Assembly (NCBI RefSeq): GCF_036884655.1
Contig: NC_088354.1
Span: forward strand, 11,912,501-11,976,500
Length of the DNA: 64,000 nt
Direction: 5' to 3'
From: Musa acuminata AAA Group
Taxonomy: Eukaryota; Streptophyta; Magnoliopsida; Zingiberales; Musaceae
The number at the start of each line of letters is the position of its first letter. Positions within the stretch are counted from its first letter, which is position 1. A model generated the notes under the pieces. That model was given only the letters and a program-made list of their open reading frames with translations. It was not told the origin of the DNA and searched no databases. Of the stretch, positions 12,086 through 23,757 are shown in pieces. The position numbers and the translations under genes were made by a program.

Positions 12086-14674
12086 ATGGCGAGCATTTGG
12101 TTTCCGAGTGCGGCGGCGAAGACTCGCGGCCATCCACATAATGGCGTCATCTGGCAGCGGCGGAATGCGGGGACGCACGGACGGTGCAGTTGCAACCGGA
12201 AATTCTCGCCGAAAGGCGCATCATTTGGTCCCCCAACATGCCTTAATTCAGTGGTCCGTGCAACCTCCCCGATCTCACTCCGACAATCGCGGCCGATGGC
12301 GGTGGCGAGTGGCAAAGCTCAAGTACTCGAGGGGAGGGAATTCCCCTACATGTTCAGGTCCGAAAAGGGGGACCTTGTGAAGGTGGTGGTGGTGGGAGCC
12401 GTAGGTGTGAACTTTTCTGTGCACATTGAGGTTTTGTCTGTCTCCCAGGACGAGTTGGTGCTGATCTATGAAATGTCGAGATCTGATCCTCCGGGATCAC
12501 TAGTTGCAGACATCGAAAAGGGGATTGGTGCCGTCATAATGCCCTTCGTTCGCAATTCTTCTGGAAGGTATACGTTGGATCTGGATTTTGATTCAGCAAA
12601 GGCTCCCTTTTATCTATCATTTATGCTGCATTTGTGTTCTGATGCTGGTGTTGTTGCCTCGGAGATTAAAACGCACAGAAAGACAAGATTTTGTGTGCCT
12701 GTGGGTTTAGGCCCAGGATATCCTGCGCCCTTGGGTGCTTCTGTTTCCGATGATGGAATGGTCAATTTCTCTTTGTTTTCGAGGAAAGCTGAGAACGTTG
12801 TCCTCTGCCTGTATGAAGGGAAAACAGAGGTTCCGTCTTTAGAGATCGAACTGGATCCTTATGTCAATCGTACAGGAGATATCTGGCACGTCTCGATGGA
12901 GAGCATCGAGGACTATGTGAGCTACGGTTATCGTTGCAAAGGACCAGTAGAGAAAAGAGGTGGATTTGATATGCAGCATGTGCTGTTGGATCCGTATGCC
13001 AAAATGGTTCGAAATCTTCTTTCTGTTCAGGGTGATACAATGACTCCAACCAAGTGTCTTGGTTCTCTGGAAATGGAACCTATATTTGACTGGAGTGGTG
13101 ATGTTCATCCGCAGTTGCCAACAGAGAAGCTGGTGGTTTACAGATTAAATGTTGGGCAGTTTACAATCGATAACTCGAGCGGGCTCCCAGAAGATGTTGC
13201 TGGGACTTTCGGTGGTGTGAGTGAGAAAGTAGAGCATTTTAAAGAACTTGGTGTCAATGCAATCCTGCTAGAGCCAATATTTCCCTTTGATGTTAACAAA
13301 GGCCCTTACTTCCCCTATCATTTCTTCTCGGTAATGGATGAATATGGACAAGAACATAATGCTGCTTCAGCAATCAATTCTATGAAGGAGATGATCAAGA
13401 CGCTACATTCCGAAGGTATAGAGGTCTTAATGGAGGTTGTTTTTACTCATAGTGCTGAAGGTGGAGATGCGGACTCCCATGTGATATCATTCCGAGGTAT
13501 TGATAGTTCTTCCTATTATATTGTTGACAAGAATGTTGGATCAGGAACCAATAGTCTACTGAAATGCAATAACCCCATTGTCCAGCAATTAATAATAGAC
13601 AGCCTCCGGCATTGGGTGGTCGAGTTCCATGTAGATGGCTTTTGCTTTATTAATTCTTCTTCAATGGCTAGAGGACAGAATGGGGATCATTTATCTCGCC
13701 CACCTTTGGTGGAAGCTATAGCATTTGATCCAGTACTTTCTAGGACAAAGATTGTCGCAGACTGCTGGTCCCCGCTTGACATGTCATACATGGAAATCCA
13801 ATTTCCTCATTGGAAAGCATGGGCAGAGATGAACATGAGATTTTGCAGTGATGTAAGGAACTTTTTGAGAGGTGAAGGACTCCTAAGCAATCTTGCTACT
13901 AGACTTTGTGGCAGTGGTGATCTATTTTCTTCCAGGGGCCCAGCATTTTCTTTTAATTTTGTGACAAAGAACGTTGGACTTCCTCTAGTTGATTTGGTCA
14001 GCTTCAGTACTGCTGAGCTTGCTTCGGAATTAAGCTGGAACTGTGGCGACGAAGGTCCAACAAACAATAATACTGTCCTTGAGACACGTCTTAAGCAGAT
14101 ACGGAATTTCTTGTTTGTCTTGTTTGTGTCACTCGGTGTTCCTGTTCTAAATATGGGGGATGAGTGCGGCTACTCCACTGGTGGTTCTCCATTGTATGAT
14201 GACAGGAAGCCTATCAATTGGGATAGCCTAGGAACAGGCTTCAGTAAGCAAATTACAAAATTTATTGCATATCTAGGTTCACTTAGAATCCGAAGAGGTG
14301 ATATTTTTCAGAGCAAGCACTTTCTTAAAGTAGAAAACATTGTTTGGTTTGGAAGTAATCAATCTGAGCCAAAGTGGGATGACCCAACATGCAAGTTTTT
14401 GGCTTTGGCTCTGAAGTCAGAAAAGAACTTTGACATGTCAAATTCAAACTGCGGTGACTTGTTTATATGCTTTAACGCCAGCAATAATTTAGAGACTGTT
14501 GTTTTGCCCGAACAGCCAGAGGGAAATGTTTGGCTTCGTTTGGTCGATACCTCCCTTGCATTTCCAGGAATCTTTTCAAATAGTTGTGATCCAAATGTTC
14601 AGAAGGCTGAAGGATCATCTTCTTATGAACTGAAGCCTCATAGTTGTGCCTTATTTGAAGCCACTGTGGATTGA
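12086..14674 (+). CDS. ISA2: Isoamylase-type starch debranching enzyme 2 (non-catalytic), copy A
   Basis: The gene is intronless, as plant ISA2 genes are, and encodes 862 residues. I chose the ATG at 12086 because it opens a plausible plastid transit peptide (MASIWFPSAAAKTRGHPHNG...). The protein then has a CBM48-like N-terminal region and a GH13 barrel. The active-site motifs are degenerate: EVVFTHS in place of the catalytic family's VVFNHT, DGFCFINSS in place of DGFRFDLAS (nucleophile Asp replaced by Asn, near residue 520) and ADCWSPLD in place of AEPWDCGG. GDECGYSTGG is retained as a variant near residue 691. Loss of these residues is typical of ISA2, a regulatory partner that forms a hetero-complex with ISA1 and trims pre-amylopectin in plastids. 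A polyadenylation-like AATAAA sits at 14741-14746. It is the only one of the ISA2 copies here with a full open frame. Confidence 0.93.
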   Translation: MASIWFPSAAAKTRGHPHNGVIWQRRNAGTHGRCSCNRKFSPKGASFGPPTCLNSVVRATSPISLRQSRPMAVASGKAQVLEGREFPYMFRSEKGDLVKVVVVGAVGVNFSVHIEVLSVSQDELVLIYEMSRSDPPGSLVADIEKGIGAVIMPFVRNSSGRYTLDLDFDSAKAPFYLSFMLHLCSDAGVVASEIKTHRKTRFCVPVGLGPGYPAPLGASVSDDGMVNFSLFSRKAENVVLCLYEGKTEVPSLEIELDPYVNRTGDIWHVSMESIEDYVSYGYRCKGPVEKRGGFDMQHVLLDPYAKMVRNLLSVQGDTMTPTKCLGSLEMEPIFDWSGDVHPQLPTEKLVVYRLNVGQFTIDNSSGLPEDVAGTFGGVSEKVEHFKELGVNAILLEPIFPFDVNKGPYFPYHFFSVMDEYGQEHNAASAINSMKEMIKTLHSEGIEVLMEVVFTHSAEGGDADSHVISFRGIDSSSYYIVDKNVGSGTNSLLKCNNPIVQQLIIDSLRHWVVEFHVDGFCFINSSSMARGQNGDHLSRPPLVEAIAFDPVLSRTKIVADCWSPLDMSYMEIQFPHWKAWAEMNMRFCSDVRNFLRGEGLLSNLATRLCGSGDLFSSRGPAFSFNFVTKNVGLPLVDLVSFSTAELASELSWNCGDEGPTNNNTVLETRLKQIRNFLFVLFVSLGVPVLNMGDECGYSTGGSPLYDDRKPINWDSLGTGFSKQITKFIAYLGSLRIRRGDIFQSKHFLKVENIVWFGSNQSEPKWDDPTCKFLALALKSEKNFDMSNSNCGDLFICFNASNNLETVVLPEQPEGNVWLRLVDTSLAFPGIFSNSCDPNVQKAEGSSSYELKPHSCALFEATVD

Positions 14675-16130
14675 ACTTTGTGCCTTATTGTCTTATATAA
14701 CGGCAGGAGTTTCTTGCTGTATCTATTGTCTCCTGTTATCAATAAAATGAAGTATCCTTTCTGTTAGCACTGAATAAGTGCAAATGTTTCTAAACCATTT
14801 TATTTCGCATGCTTGTTTTTGTACAGTCTCTTAATGTATGATTTTTGCAATACATCTTATGATATGTCCATATTTTTATGTGTTACCACACAACCAACTA
14901 TTTTCTTAAGGCTCTTCTTTATCAGTAGCATATTCCAAACTTCAGCTTTTAATTCAAAGCGGCATGGTTTTATTCTGAAATCTGATTTTTGTTCACTTCC
15001 AATGTTTGATTCTTTTTCCCTTCTTGTTTGAACTTTCTTAATTGTATATTTTGCAAGACATGATTCTTCCTTTCTCCATCATTGTGTTATATCATCATCC
15101 TCTTGCTGTATATTGAATCATCATCTGGATAGTTAAATTTCGTTTGTCAAAAACCATTATATGGCACTAGTTTTACTGTTAGATTTGGTTTCCTATTTGA
15201 CATGCTCAACCAAAGATTAGGAGGAGCAACAGTGCAATCATAATAACGAAAACAAGTATTTAAACACCAATGGAAACTGTTGTTTTACTAATAGTCATGA
15301 ACCATGGAGAAAGCTTTATTCTACATTGTATTGGTAGTTCAAGCATAACTCAGATTATGAGTTAGTTTCCACTTTAGAAGTAGAAGAAGTTAAAAGAAAT
15401 TTTATTCAAGAAGATAATTAGGTCATTATGATGGAAAACTTGGACCATATTATGCCGAGACAACATCATATATGAGATTCAGGAAACCTGGCCCATACTT
15501 GGGAGTCCCTTGACTAATCTGAGAATACTATGAATTGACTAGAGAGCAAGTGTAACAGAGAAGACATCCAGATTAAATACAGAAGAATACCCCATACGCA
15601 TAATATCTATTCTAGAGAAGGCAGCTAAATGGATCTTCCACAAAACTATAGTGTTGCCAAATTTTTCTCAGGATGTTGACTAAATCTTGTCTAGTTGATC
15701 AATTAAAAGTGCCAAGCCATATAGTCCACAGAGTAATCTGTTAAACCCACCAAGGCCAATAATAGTTACAGTCCAAAATGATTGTCTAAGGATTTCAAGT
15801 GTCAATAAATCTGAACTACAAAGTTTGGCTCTAATGGACTGTCAATGCTCATAATGACATATTCAGCAGTTTAAAACTAAGCCTTGGTTTGGGACCCATA
15901 ATCTACTGTTTAGAAACAATTGGACAAGATCAAATATAGCTCAAAAGTTTACTAACAGTGTCAACTATTTGGAATTCGATGAAAAATTAAAAAGTAATTT
16001 TGTTGAAGCTAGAAGAATAAAAGGCAACCCAGCATTGTTGCAAACAAAAATCTGATGATGTACTAAATGTTACAATTGTTACCAAGAAGCAACAAACTAA
16101 AATATCTCATAACATAACACAGTATTTATT
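14675..16130. other. ISA2-A 3' flank and spacer
   Basis: This is AT-rich spacer with no supported gene. It starts with the ISA2-A 3' untranslated region. Its first roughly 520 bases recur after ISA2-C (29955 to about 30460), and the whole spacer recurs at 26347-27797. Confidence 0.8.
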
Positions 16131-16613
16131 GAAAATGGGATTGGTGCCGTCATAATGCCCTTCGTTCGCAATTCTTCTGGAAGGTATACGTTGGATCTGG
16201 ATTTTGATTCAGCAAAGGCTCCCTTTTATCTATCATTTATGCTGCATTTGTGTTCTGATGCTGGTGTTGTTGCCTCGGAGATTAAAACGCACAGAAAGAC
16301 AAGATTTTGTGTGCCTGTAGGTTTAAGCCCAGGATATCCTTCGTCCTTGGGTGCTTCTGTTTTCGATGATGGAATGGTCAATTTCTCTTTGTTTTCGAGG
16401 AATGTTGAGAGCGTTGTCCTCTGCATGTATGAAGGGAAAACAGAGGTTCCGTCTTTTGAGATCGAATTGGATCCTTATGTCAATCATATAGGTGATATCT
16501 GGCACGTCTCGATGGAGAGCATCGTGGACTATGTGAGCTACGGTTATCGTTGAAAAGGACCAGTAGAGAAAAGAGGTGGATTTGATATGCAGCATGTGCT
16601 GTTGGATTCGTAT
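16131..16613 (+). pseudogene. ISA2 fragment (psi-1), truncated at both ends
   Basis: This is homologous to ISA2-A from about 12515 onward, beginning at gaaaatgggattggtgccgtc. It therefore lacks the transit peptide and the first part of the N-terminal domain. It encodes a recognisable run (MPFVRNSSGRYTLDLDFDSA...) up to SYGYR. There a C-to-A change turns TGC into TGA (16551-16553). The homology stops abruptly at 16613, where an LTR begins. The matching piece in the second block continues on to form ISA2-C. It cannot make a functional protein. Confidence 0.92.
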
Positions 16614-17391
16614 TGTCACGAACTGTCGTCGCACACCCGCAGCAACTTCGTTCAATGAACCGTTCGTCACTTTTGCATATATGTATGGATTCTTGGCAGC
16701 ATGTTTTGCCATAGTTTTGTGTGCTTTTGCTTGTAAAAATGTAAGTTCGAACAGGTTGCAGCGTTACAGTGCAACCGCTCACTACGCCTAGCGAAACAAC
16801 CCCTAAATGGCTCCATTTTCGCGTGCCACGGGCTATTTTCTACAGCCGTGCTGAACGCGAAACGTCAGCCATCTCAGTACCTTGGAACCACCCGGGTGGC
16901 ACCATGGGGGATGGGGCTTCGATATAGTGTCGGGCGTTGAACAATCTTTCATAAATTCGCACGTTAACTTGACAGGGACTTGTCTTCGCGCCCAACACCC
17001 GGTGAACAGCTGTTTGTGGACTTGCATCTGTTCGTTCAACCTTCTAATGCCCTTGTTTTTCCTCTTTTCTCTGTTTTCTCTCATGCACGCAAGTGCTCGC
17101 TGAATTGCTTGTAAAGCTTCCCTTTCCGCGAGACGTCTGGACTTGTCCGTCGCTCATTCTTCGAACTAATCAACTTTCTCTTTTACAGGTCCTTCGGGAC
17201 CTGAGTGAGGTTGCAAATCGGCTGACCTTTGCGGACGCATATCGCAAGGGCGCATCATGACTTAGGCAATCCCAGCTAAGTCCGAGAAATTGGCACAAGG
17301 GCGTTTCGCGACTTAGGCAACTCAAGCTAAGTTTGCATCTTGGCCACAAGGGTGCTTCACAGCTTAGGTAATTCCAGCTAAGTCAGTGACA
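16614..17391 (+). mobile_element. LTR of a retrotransposon inserted in the ISA2 fragment
   Basis: The element starts TGTCACG at 16614, exactly where ISA2 homology ends, and finishes GTGACA at 17391. The two ends form a 6-bp inverted repeat, as expected of an LTR. A primer-binding site follows three bases later. Part of this LTR (about 16868-17095) recurs in inverted orientation at about 17905-18136. The length is 778 bp. Confidence 0.8.
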
Positions 17392-17393
17392 TT

Positions 17394-17966
17394 GTGGTAT
17401 CAGAGCGGGCAAGCAATTCGAGCAAGCAACGAAGGAACTTTGCAATTTCGCCATGGAAAAGCATCATGGCGAATCAAGCAAGACGGGGCATGTCTGACCC
17501 TTGCCCCAAGCAGTCGCAGGTGGGCTGCAAGTGCATACTCACTCTCATACTGTTGGTGCCGCTCAAGAGGAGCGCAGCAACGAACATGATGAGCGAGAAG
17601 TTGGCTACTCTCCGCGAGCGGAGGAGGTGCAATCTGGAGCGCCAACTGGGAAAAGGAGCCATAAGGAGAGACTCACAAACTCGCTTAGATGTTCTTGGAG
17701 CGAGCTTGGAGGAACTCTACTATGGCCAACGAAGGCTTTCTGGGGTAGAGAGCTCACCAGAAGAAGTTGAATCCCAGATCGACAAGGTAGAGGCCCTAGT
17801 TGATCGACTGTCAGACGACACCAAAGACTCCGTGCAACATCTGCACGAAGTTGTGGCGGAACTCACCTCCAGGGTGACCATGCTCACAAGGGCACTGAAT
17901 GCGGGAGGAAGCAACACCCGCATTGCACAAGAGAAAAGAGAGAGAGGAGGAAAACAAGGACTTTAG
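17394..17966 (+). mobile_element. Retrotransposon internal region with gag-like open frame (truncated)
   Basis: A 190-codon open frame follows the primer-binding site. It is rich in charged residues and predicted helix (ESSPEEVESQIDKVEALVDR, then HEVVAELTSRV), as in the N-terminal region of plant Ty3/Gypsy gag polyproteins. No protease, reverse transcriptase or integrase follows, so the element is a remnant. The assignment to gag rests on position and composition, not on a recognised motif. Confidence 0.55.
17395..17406 (+). other. Retrotransposon primer-binding site
   Basis: TGGTATCAGAGC, three bases after the LTR end, is the standard plant primer-binding site complementary to the 3' end of initiator Met-tRNA. 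It fixes 16614-17391 as a 5' LTR on the plus strand. Confidence 0.85.
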
Positions 17967-18136
17967 AAGGTTGAACGAACAGCTGCAAGTCCACAAACAA
18001 CTGCTCACCGGGTGCCGGGCGCGACAACAAGTTCCCGTCAAGGTAACGTGCGAACTTGCGAAAGATTGTTCAACTCCCGACACTATACCGAAGCCCCAAC
18101 CCCTATGGTGCCACCAAGGTAGTTCCAAGGTGTTGA
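17905..18136 (-). mobile_element. Inverted LTR fragment abutting the MVD-B start codon
   Basis: Read on the minus strand, this segment matches the middle of the LTR at about 16868-17095. Shared landmarks include ggggcttcg, atagtgtcggg and cttgttcgttcaacctt-like blocks, with scattered differences. The minus-strand match runs right up to the bases in front of the MVD-B ATG at 18138. It marks the junction between the two duplicated blocks. Confidence 0.8.
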
Positions 18137-18137
18137 G

Positions 18138-21100
18138 ATGGCGTCGGGGACCGAGAGCTGGATTCTGATGGCGACCGGAAGAACTCCCACCAACATTGCG
18201 GTGATCAAGTACTGGGGGAAGCGTGATGAGGCCCTCATCCTCCCCGTCAACGACAGCATCAGCGTCACCCTCGATCCTGACCATCTCTCCGCCACCACCA
18301 CCGTCGCCGTTAGCCCTACCTTCGATAGAGATCGGATGTGGCTCAAGGTAGATCGGATCCTATGCTTCTGTGTTTTCTTGTTTGCTTTATTTTTTTGGGT
18401 TTCGATGGATCACCTTCTTTTTGGGGTTTTGAGGGTAAGAAGATTAAGGTCGTTTTGGTACATCGATAGTGTTTGTTTGGCTCGATGTCTGAAATTTACG
18501 GGTTTCTGTAGGAGATTCCACTCTCTGGAGATAGATTCCAGAGCTGTTTGAGGGAAATCAGGAAACTTGCCGATGATGTCGAGGATGAGAAGAAGGGTAT
18601 CCGTATCCGGAAGGATGATTGGCAGAAATTGCATGTCCACATTGCTTCCTATAACAATTTCCCCACAGCTGCAGGATTGGCGTCTTCGGCTGCTGGCCTT
18701 GCTTGTTTTGGTTAGTACTGGTCGTATTTGATCCTTGTACACGAGAGTTAAACATTTCTTACTTAATAAGAAATGACTAATATTCTTAATAAGGATATTG
18801 CATGACTGATATTCTTACGACGCCCCATTTTGATAAAATTTGTTAACTTTTTGTAGCTAGTTTTGTCACTTAATAAGTCGGTATTGGTTTCGTTATACTG
18901 ACAAAAAACTGTATGAAATAATCTGCATGATATCATCTTATAGAGTGTTTTTCTTCACAGTTTTCACTCTAGCAAACCTAATGAATGTGAAGGAAGATTG
19001 TGGAAAGCTTTCATCCATTGCGAGGTCTGTGCATATTACTTCAACTGCGTGTTTATTCCGATGAAATAATGTGTCTTGCACTTACATTGTATAATCATGC
19101 CCTTTCACTCTGCACTTTTAACTCTCTTTGATCCCACTTGTCAGACACTGATATTTTTAGGCGTCGTCTCATAAATCACTGCGGTTAACCATATAATATT
19201 ACTACCTATAAGTGAATCCCAATTGAAGTAACATTCTCATATGTAGGCAAGGGTCAGGCAGTGCATGTCGCAGTATGTATGGTGGTTTTGTCAAATGGAC
19301 CATGGGTAAGGTAAGTTTACACTATGAAAAGAACATATATAACCTGAAAGCACTATATATAGTTCCAAAGGCACGGTTAATGATTATTAATTAATCTTGC
19401 TGATTATCAGGATGCCTGTGGAAGTGACAGCATTGCAGTTCAGCTTGCTTCAGAATCACATTGGAATGACCTTGTTATTATCATAGCAGTGGTATGTGGT
19501 CACCGTACATCAATGACATCGTGAATTGATAAATGTTTTTATTATCTTAGTCTTTGGTGATAGACTTTTTTTGAAGTAGTTATTGTGTACATCTGTTCTT
19601 TCATGGAGGACAAGGTTGACTTCTTTCATACACAAGCTCATTTTTTTTCTACTCAGAACATATAGTGAGACAGTGGTCACTGATATGAGTTTGGTCATCT
19701 TTGGTAATTTATATACTTGTGATATATATTGCTGCAGAGTCTTCTAGAGCCAATAAAAAATTTCTCCAGATACTCAGATATGATTATTAGGGCTACTAGC
19801 TTTCTTCTCCCATCTCTGAACATCCAGAACCAAAAATTTTACTTTATATATCCTTGAAAACTCTCTAAGGGTAATTTTCTTTTGTTGGATACATTATGGA
19901 CTATGGATCCTTTCTTTGCCTTGTTATTTTTTGAAGGACGTTGATTTTGTTCACTATATTACATTTGAAATTTAATTTGTTGTTCAGTTGATGTTTTGAG
20001 GAAGGATAACAAAGGTAAGAAACACCCTTTTTTCATTTTTGAAAGATTTTATGCTAGATCATAATATTTCCGTTATCATTATGTTGAGAAATTACATCAA
20101 ACTTGTAACCTTTTATGATATGGACAAACATAGATTTGACCAAATTATTTTGCCAGAATATGCCTGTTCAATAATTTGATACTTTTGCAGAAATATGAAA
20201 CATGCTAACATATTATGACTAAAATAAATATACTGAACAATGGCACTTGTTGGCTCGTCTTATTTTGTATAGCTTAGTAAGTCTGGTAAATTATTTGTCA
20301 TTTAATTTGACTGCAGTGGTGACCCTGAACAATCATCAATTCATAAAATAAGTTGAATGCACCAATTACAGCTTTTCACTCCGGGTGCAGTTTTGCCAAG
20401 TATATATATCTCATTTTGTTAAACACAAATCCAGGTGAGCTCAAAGCAGAAGGAAACTAGTAGCACCACTGGCATGCGTGACAGTGTTGAGACAAGTCCG
20501 CTCTTACAACATAGAGCCCAGGTTTTGTTACACTTCATTCCCTTGCACTCTCTTTGTAGTTAAATCTCTTCTTCAGTCAATTGATAGAACTAGTCTTTTT
20601 ATAGTTAATTCTTTTTGTCAGTCAATTGATAAAATTGCATCTTTTTTATGTTCAGTTACTAAAAGTTCTTGTAGTATGTCAGCTGAGATTACTTGCTGTC
20701 CTTATTGTTAAGTGTTTATTCTTATTAGAGCTCGTACAACTATTTCCCGAGTCTGACATCAATATTTTGCAACTTGTTCAAGAAGAATTAGTGCCAACTT
20801 ACAATCTTTTGTTGTCTATTCTAGACTGTTGTCCCAGGTCATATTTTGCAGATGGAAGAAGCTATCAGAAATCGTGATTTTGCATCTTTTGCTAGGTTGA
20901 CTTGTGCAGACAGTAATCTGTTTCATGCTGTTTGCTTGGATACTAGCCCCCCTATATTCTACATGAATGATACATCACACAGGCATGATCTTCTCTACCA
21001 TAAAGATAAACCATTCATACTCAATTTATATTTGAATGATAACACCATTGAAAGCATAGTCATATGTGATTTAAGTTATATTTTCTTGGCACTAACTGTG

Positions 21101-22883
21101 ACGGACTGTTTTGCATCAATCATATCTCAGGATAATCAGTCTTGGTGAAAGATGGAACAGGTCTGAAGGAACACCACAGGTATGCACGTGCAATTACATG
21201 GGAGATCTATGATGAACACTAAACAATTGAATATAAAGTTCTACCATCTATTTGGATTAACCAGAGCACAAAAATGTTTTGGTTCCTGATTTTTGTTAGT
21301 TAGTTTCGTTTTTTATTGACAATTACTGCTAGATGCTTAAGTTTTGCATCTGTACATGGATGGATTTGCTTGTTAAAAAAAGTGAGTAACTAGATGTTGA
21401 TTTCAAGTGCTGTAGCAATTAATGATAAGCTGTATCCTAGTTTCAAAAGAATTAAATGATTACGAGAACATTGTTTCTATCAGACTGAAGCCATCCTAAA
21501 TTGACTTCTGCATTCATGAAATCTGGAAATAGATAGGGTCTTTGATAAAGTGAGAGGAGGAACTCTTGTCAGACTTCTGAAGGATGATGTTCTCAATCCT
21601 AACATTTCAAAAGATGCAAAAGAGAAAGAAAAAGGGAGTAAGGGATAGGGTAGGGTCTTTGATAAAGTGAGAAGAGGAACACTTGTCAGACTTCTGAAGG
21701 ATGATGTTCTCAATCCTAACATTTCAAAACATGCAAAAGAGAAAGAAAAAGGGAATAAGAGATAGGAAAGTACAGAGAAAGAGGATAATTATGAAAAGTA
21801 AGCACCACAACTAAGTCAAATCTCTTAATTGTTCATGCTTTAGGACATGGAAGGATGGTGGCTAAATTTTTAAATATTAAATCACTCAAAAATTGAGGAT
21901 TTGTGGAGATTTTGTCTCAGAATAGGTAAAACTACTTAAATGTGGAAAGACCAAGTCATATTGTATTATAAACAATTTTTCTACTTAAAAGGATATGAAT
22001 ATTAGAATCTAATTGAATTTATTCAGGAACTTATGACTATGGGATCTGAAATTAGAGTAACATTGGTTTTTTCACAAGCATGGAACCAAAGAAATTAAGT
22101 TAATATAAGAAAGTATATATCTGAAAGTGAATCTTTAAGACTCTGACATGATCCCCACATCTTAGGTTCTTCAAAGATGGCTTAAATTAAATAGGAATGT
22201 TGCTTAAATTTAGTCTAAATATCTTGAGGAAATTTGAAAGTTTAACCAAGGAAGAAAATCATCTTTGTCTCTTAAAAAAGGGTTAAGGTGGCCTATGTAA
22301 GGCCATCTGGAAATCACTTCTCCACTGATCTCTCACTATCGTTATATCGTCTTTGCACATTGCATTAAATCTCAGAGAATAATAAGTATGATACAGAAGC
22401 TACATGCGCGCCAATTCATCAAAGCTTGATGTTTTATGAGATGGCTAAATTTCAGGCAGCCTACACTTTCGACGCGGGGCCCAACGCCGTCTTGATTGCA
22501 CCAAACAGAAAATCCGCTGGTCTTCTGCTTCAGCGCCTGCTATTCTGCTTCCCGCCACCAGCAGACAATGAATTGACTAGGTCACTGGGTTTTCAGGTTC
22601 TGCAACACCGATACATTGGTTTGATCTGATGTCAAATTTAATCGCGTATCTTCCTTGCAGTTATGTAATAGGAGACAAATCAATTCTGCATGAAGCTGGT
22701 CTACAGTCCATGAAAGATGTTGAAGCCCTGCCACCACCACCTGAGAGCAAGGACAAGTATCCATCTCAAAAGTTCCCCGGCAAGGTCAGCTATTTCATCT
22801 GCACCAGGCTTGGGAGTGGACCAAGGGTGCTCACTGATGAAAGTCTAGCTCTGCTAAGTCCCACTACTGGATTCCCAAAGTGA
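18138..22883 (+). CDS. MVD: Diphosphomevalonate decarboxylase, copy B (native promoter lost)
   Basis: This is a near-identical copy of MVD-A with the same ten exons: 18138-18347, 18512-18710, 18961-19024, 19247-19310, 19411-19491, 20435-20521, 20825-20982, 21131-21179, 22456-22580 and 22661-22883. They join in frame to 419 residues. The two missing residues come from a 6-bp in-frame deletion at the end of exon 1, removing Asn-Gly from the conserved MWLNGK. Replacements include Lys to Asn-type and Gln to Leu changes (DSNQF to DSNLF), and Val to Gly in ISLVERW (ISLGERW). Homology to copy A starts one base before the ATG, and everything upstream is retroelement sequence. An in-frame TAG at 18120-18122 rules out an N-terminal fusion. 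The coding frame is open, but expression and activity are doubtful. Confidence 0.85.
21532..21760. repeat. Tandem duplication in an MVD-B intron
   Basis: This is the same two-unit intronic repeat as in MVD-A, conserved between the copies. Confidence 0.88.
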
Positions 22884-23757
22884 GTTTGCTTACAAGGGAA
22901 CATGATGGTCATTGGAACTACTTTGTGAGAGGCTCCCTTTATAATTCTTGGGTTTTGCTGGAATATCTTAGTATGATCCTTTTTGGATCGTTCCTCTCTC
23001 TCTTTTTGCTTTGGGAAGAATCTATGCTTTTATTTTATGTGAGGATTGACGAACTTCTTGCACTAGCTATTTCTCTGCATATGGTGAGGTCAAGATATAT
23101 ACAAGTTGCTCAGGTTTTTCTTTCGATTCTTGCGAAGATTGCTATATATTGTTGTTGAGAATGTTTGTGACGGCAAACGTAATCCAACTTGAATCGTATT
23201 TTCATTGGGAAGAAATATATAAGCCGTTGGTATATGATATATTATGCTATCTACTCGTGGCGGGGCCCGCGCGATCGAGAGGTGGTCGCCGACAGGGAAC
23301 AGGGAATTAGATATGAGTGTCGCCCGTTGCTGGTCCGTGGTCTTCCTGTGAGCCCGATGGGAAAAGGCTCCCTGCCATGAGACAGACACGTGATCCTCGA
23401 CCTTGTGGGTCCCACCGACGAAACGACCACCCTTCTTCGTTCACGTGATTCCCAGGTGCGTTGTCTTCCTCCTTGGAATCATCCCCATCCTCTTCTTAAA
23501 TAAAAAAAAATCCAGATTCTTATTTTGTGACCGAGAGCGCAAAACAGTCTCCGTCAAACATATCCCTCCTCCTCCTGCTTTGTTGCCTTCACCATCTCCC
23601 GTCCCTCAGACCGTTTCGCTTCGCCTCCATCTCCGTCCTCCGAAACAGCCACGTAAAACCCCTTTCCCTCAACCTCCCCTCCACCCAATGCTTTCCCTTA
23701 TTGATTAATCCCGAATCAGACTCATTTCTCACAGCAGGAGGCCTGAAAGGCTGCTCT
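22884..23757. other. MVD-B 3' flank and ISA2-B promoter/leader
   Basis: This is a near-identical copy of 11211-12085, including both CACGTG G-boxes (23387-23392 and 23442-23447). Scattered substitutions and small indels are present. No other gene is seen. Confidence 0.75.

Noticed and set aside
18084..18138. Possible LTR-MVD fusion protein
   Set aside because: An in-frame TAG at 18120-18122 precedes the ATG, so MVD-B cannot be translated as an extension of the retroelement frame.
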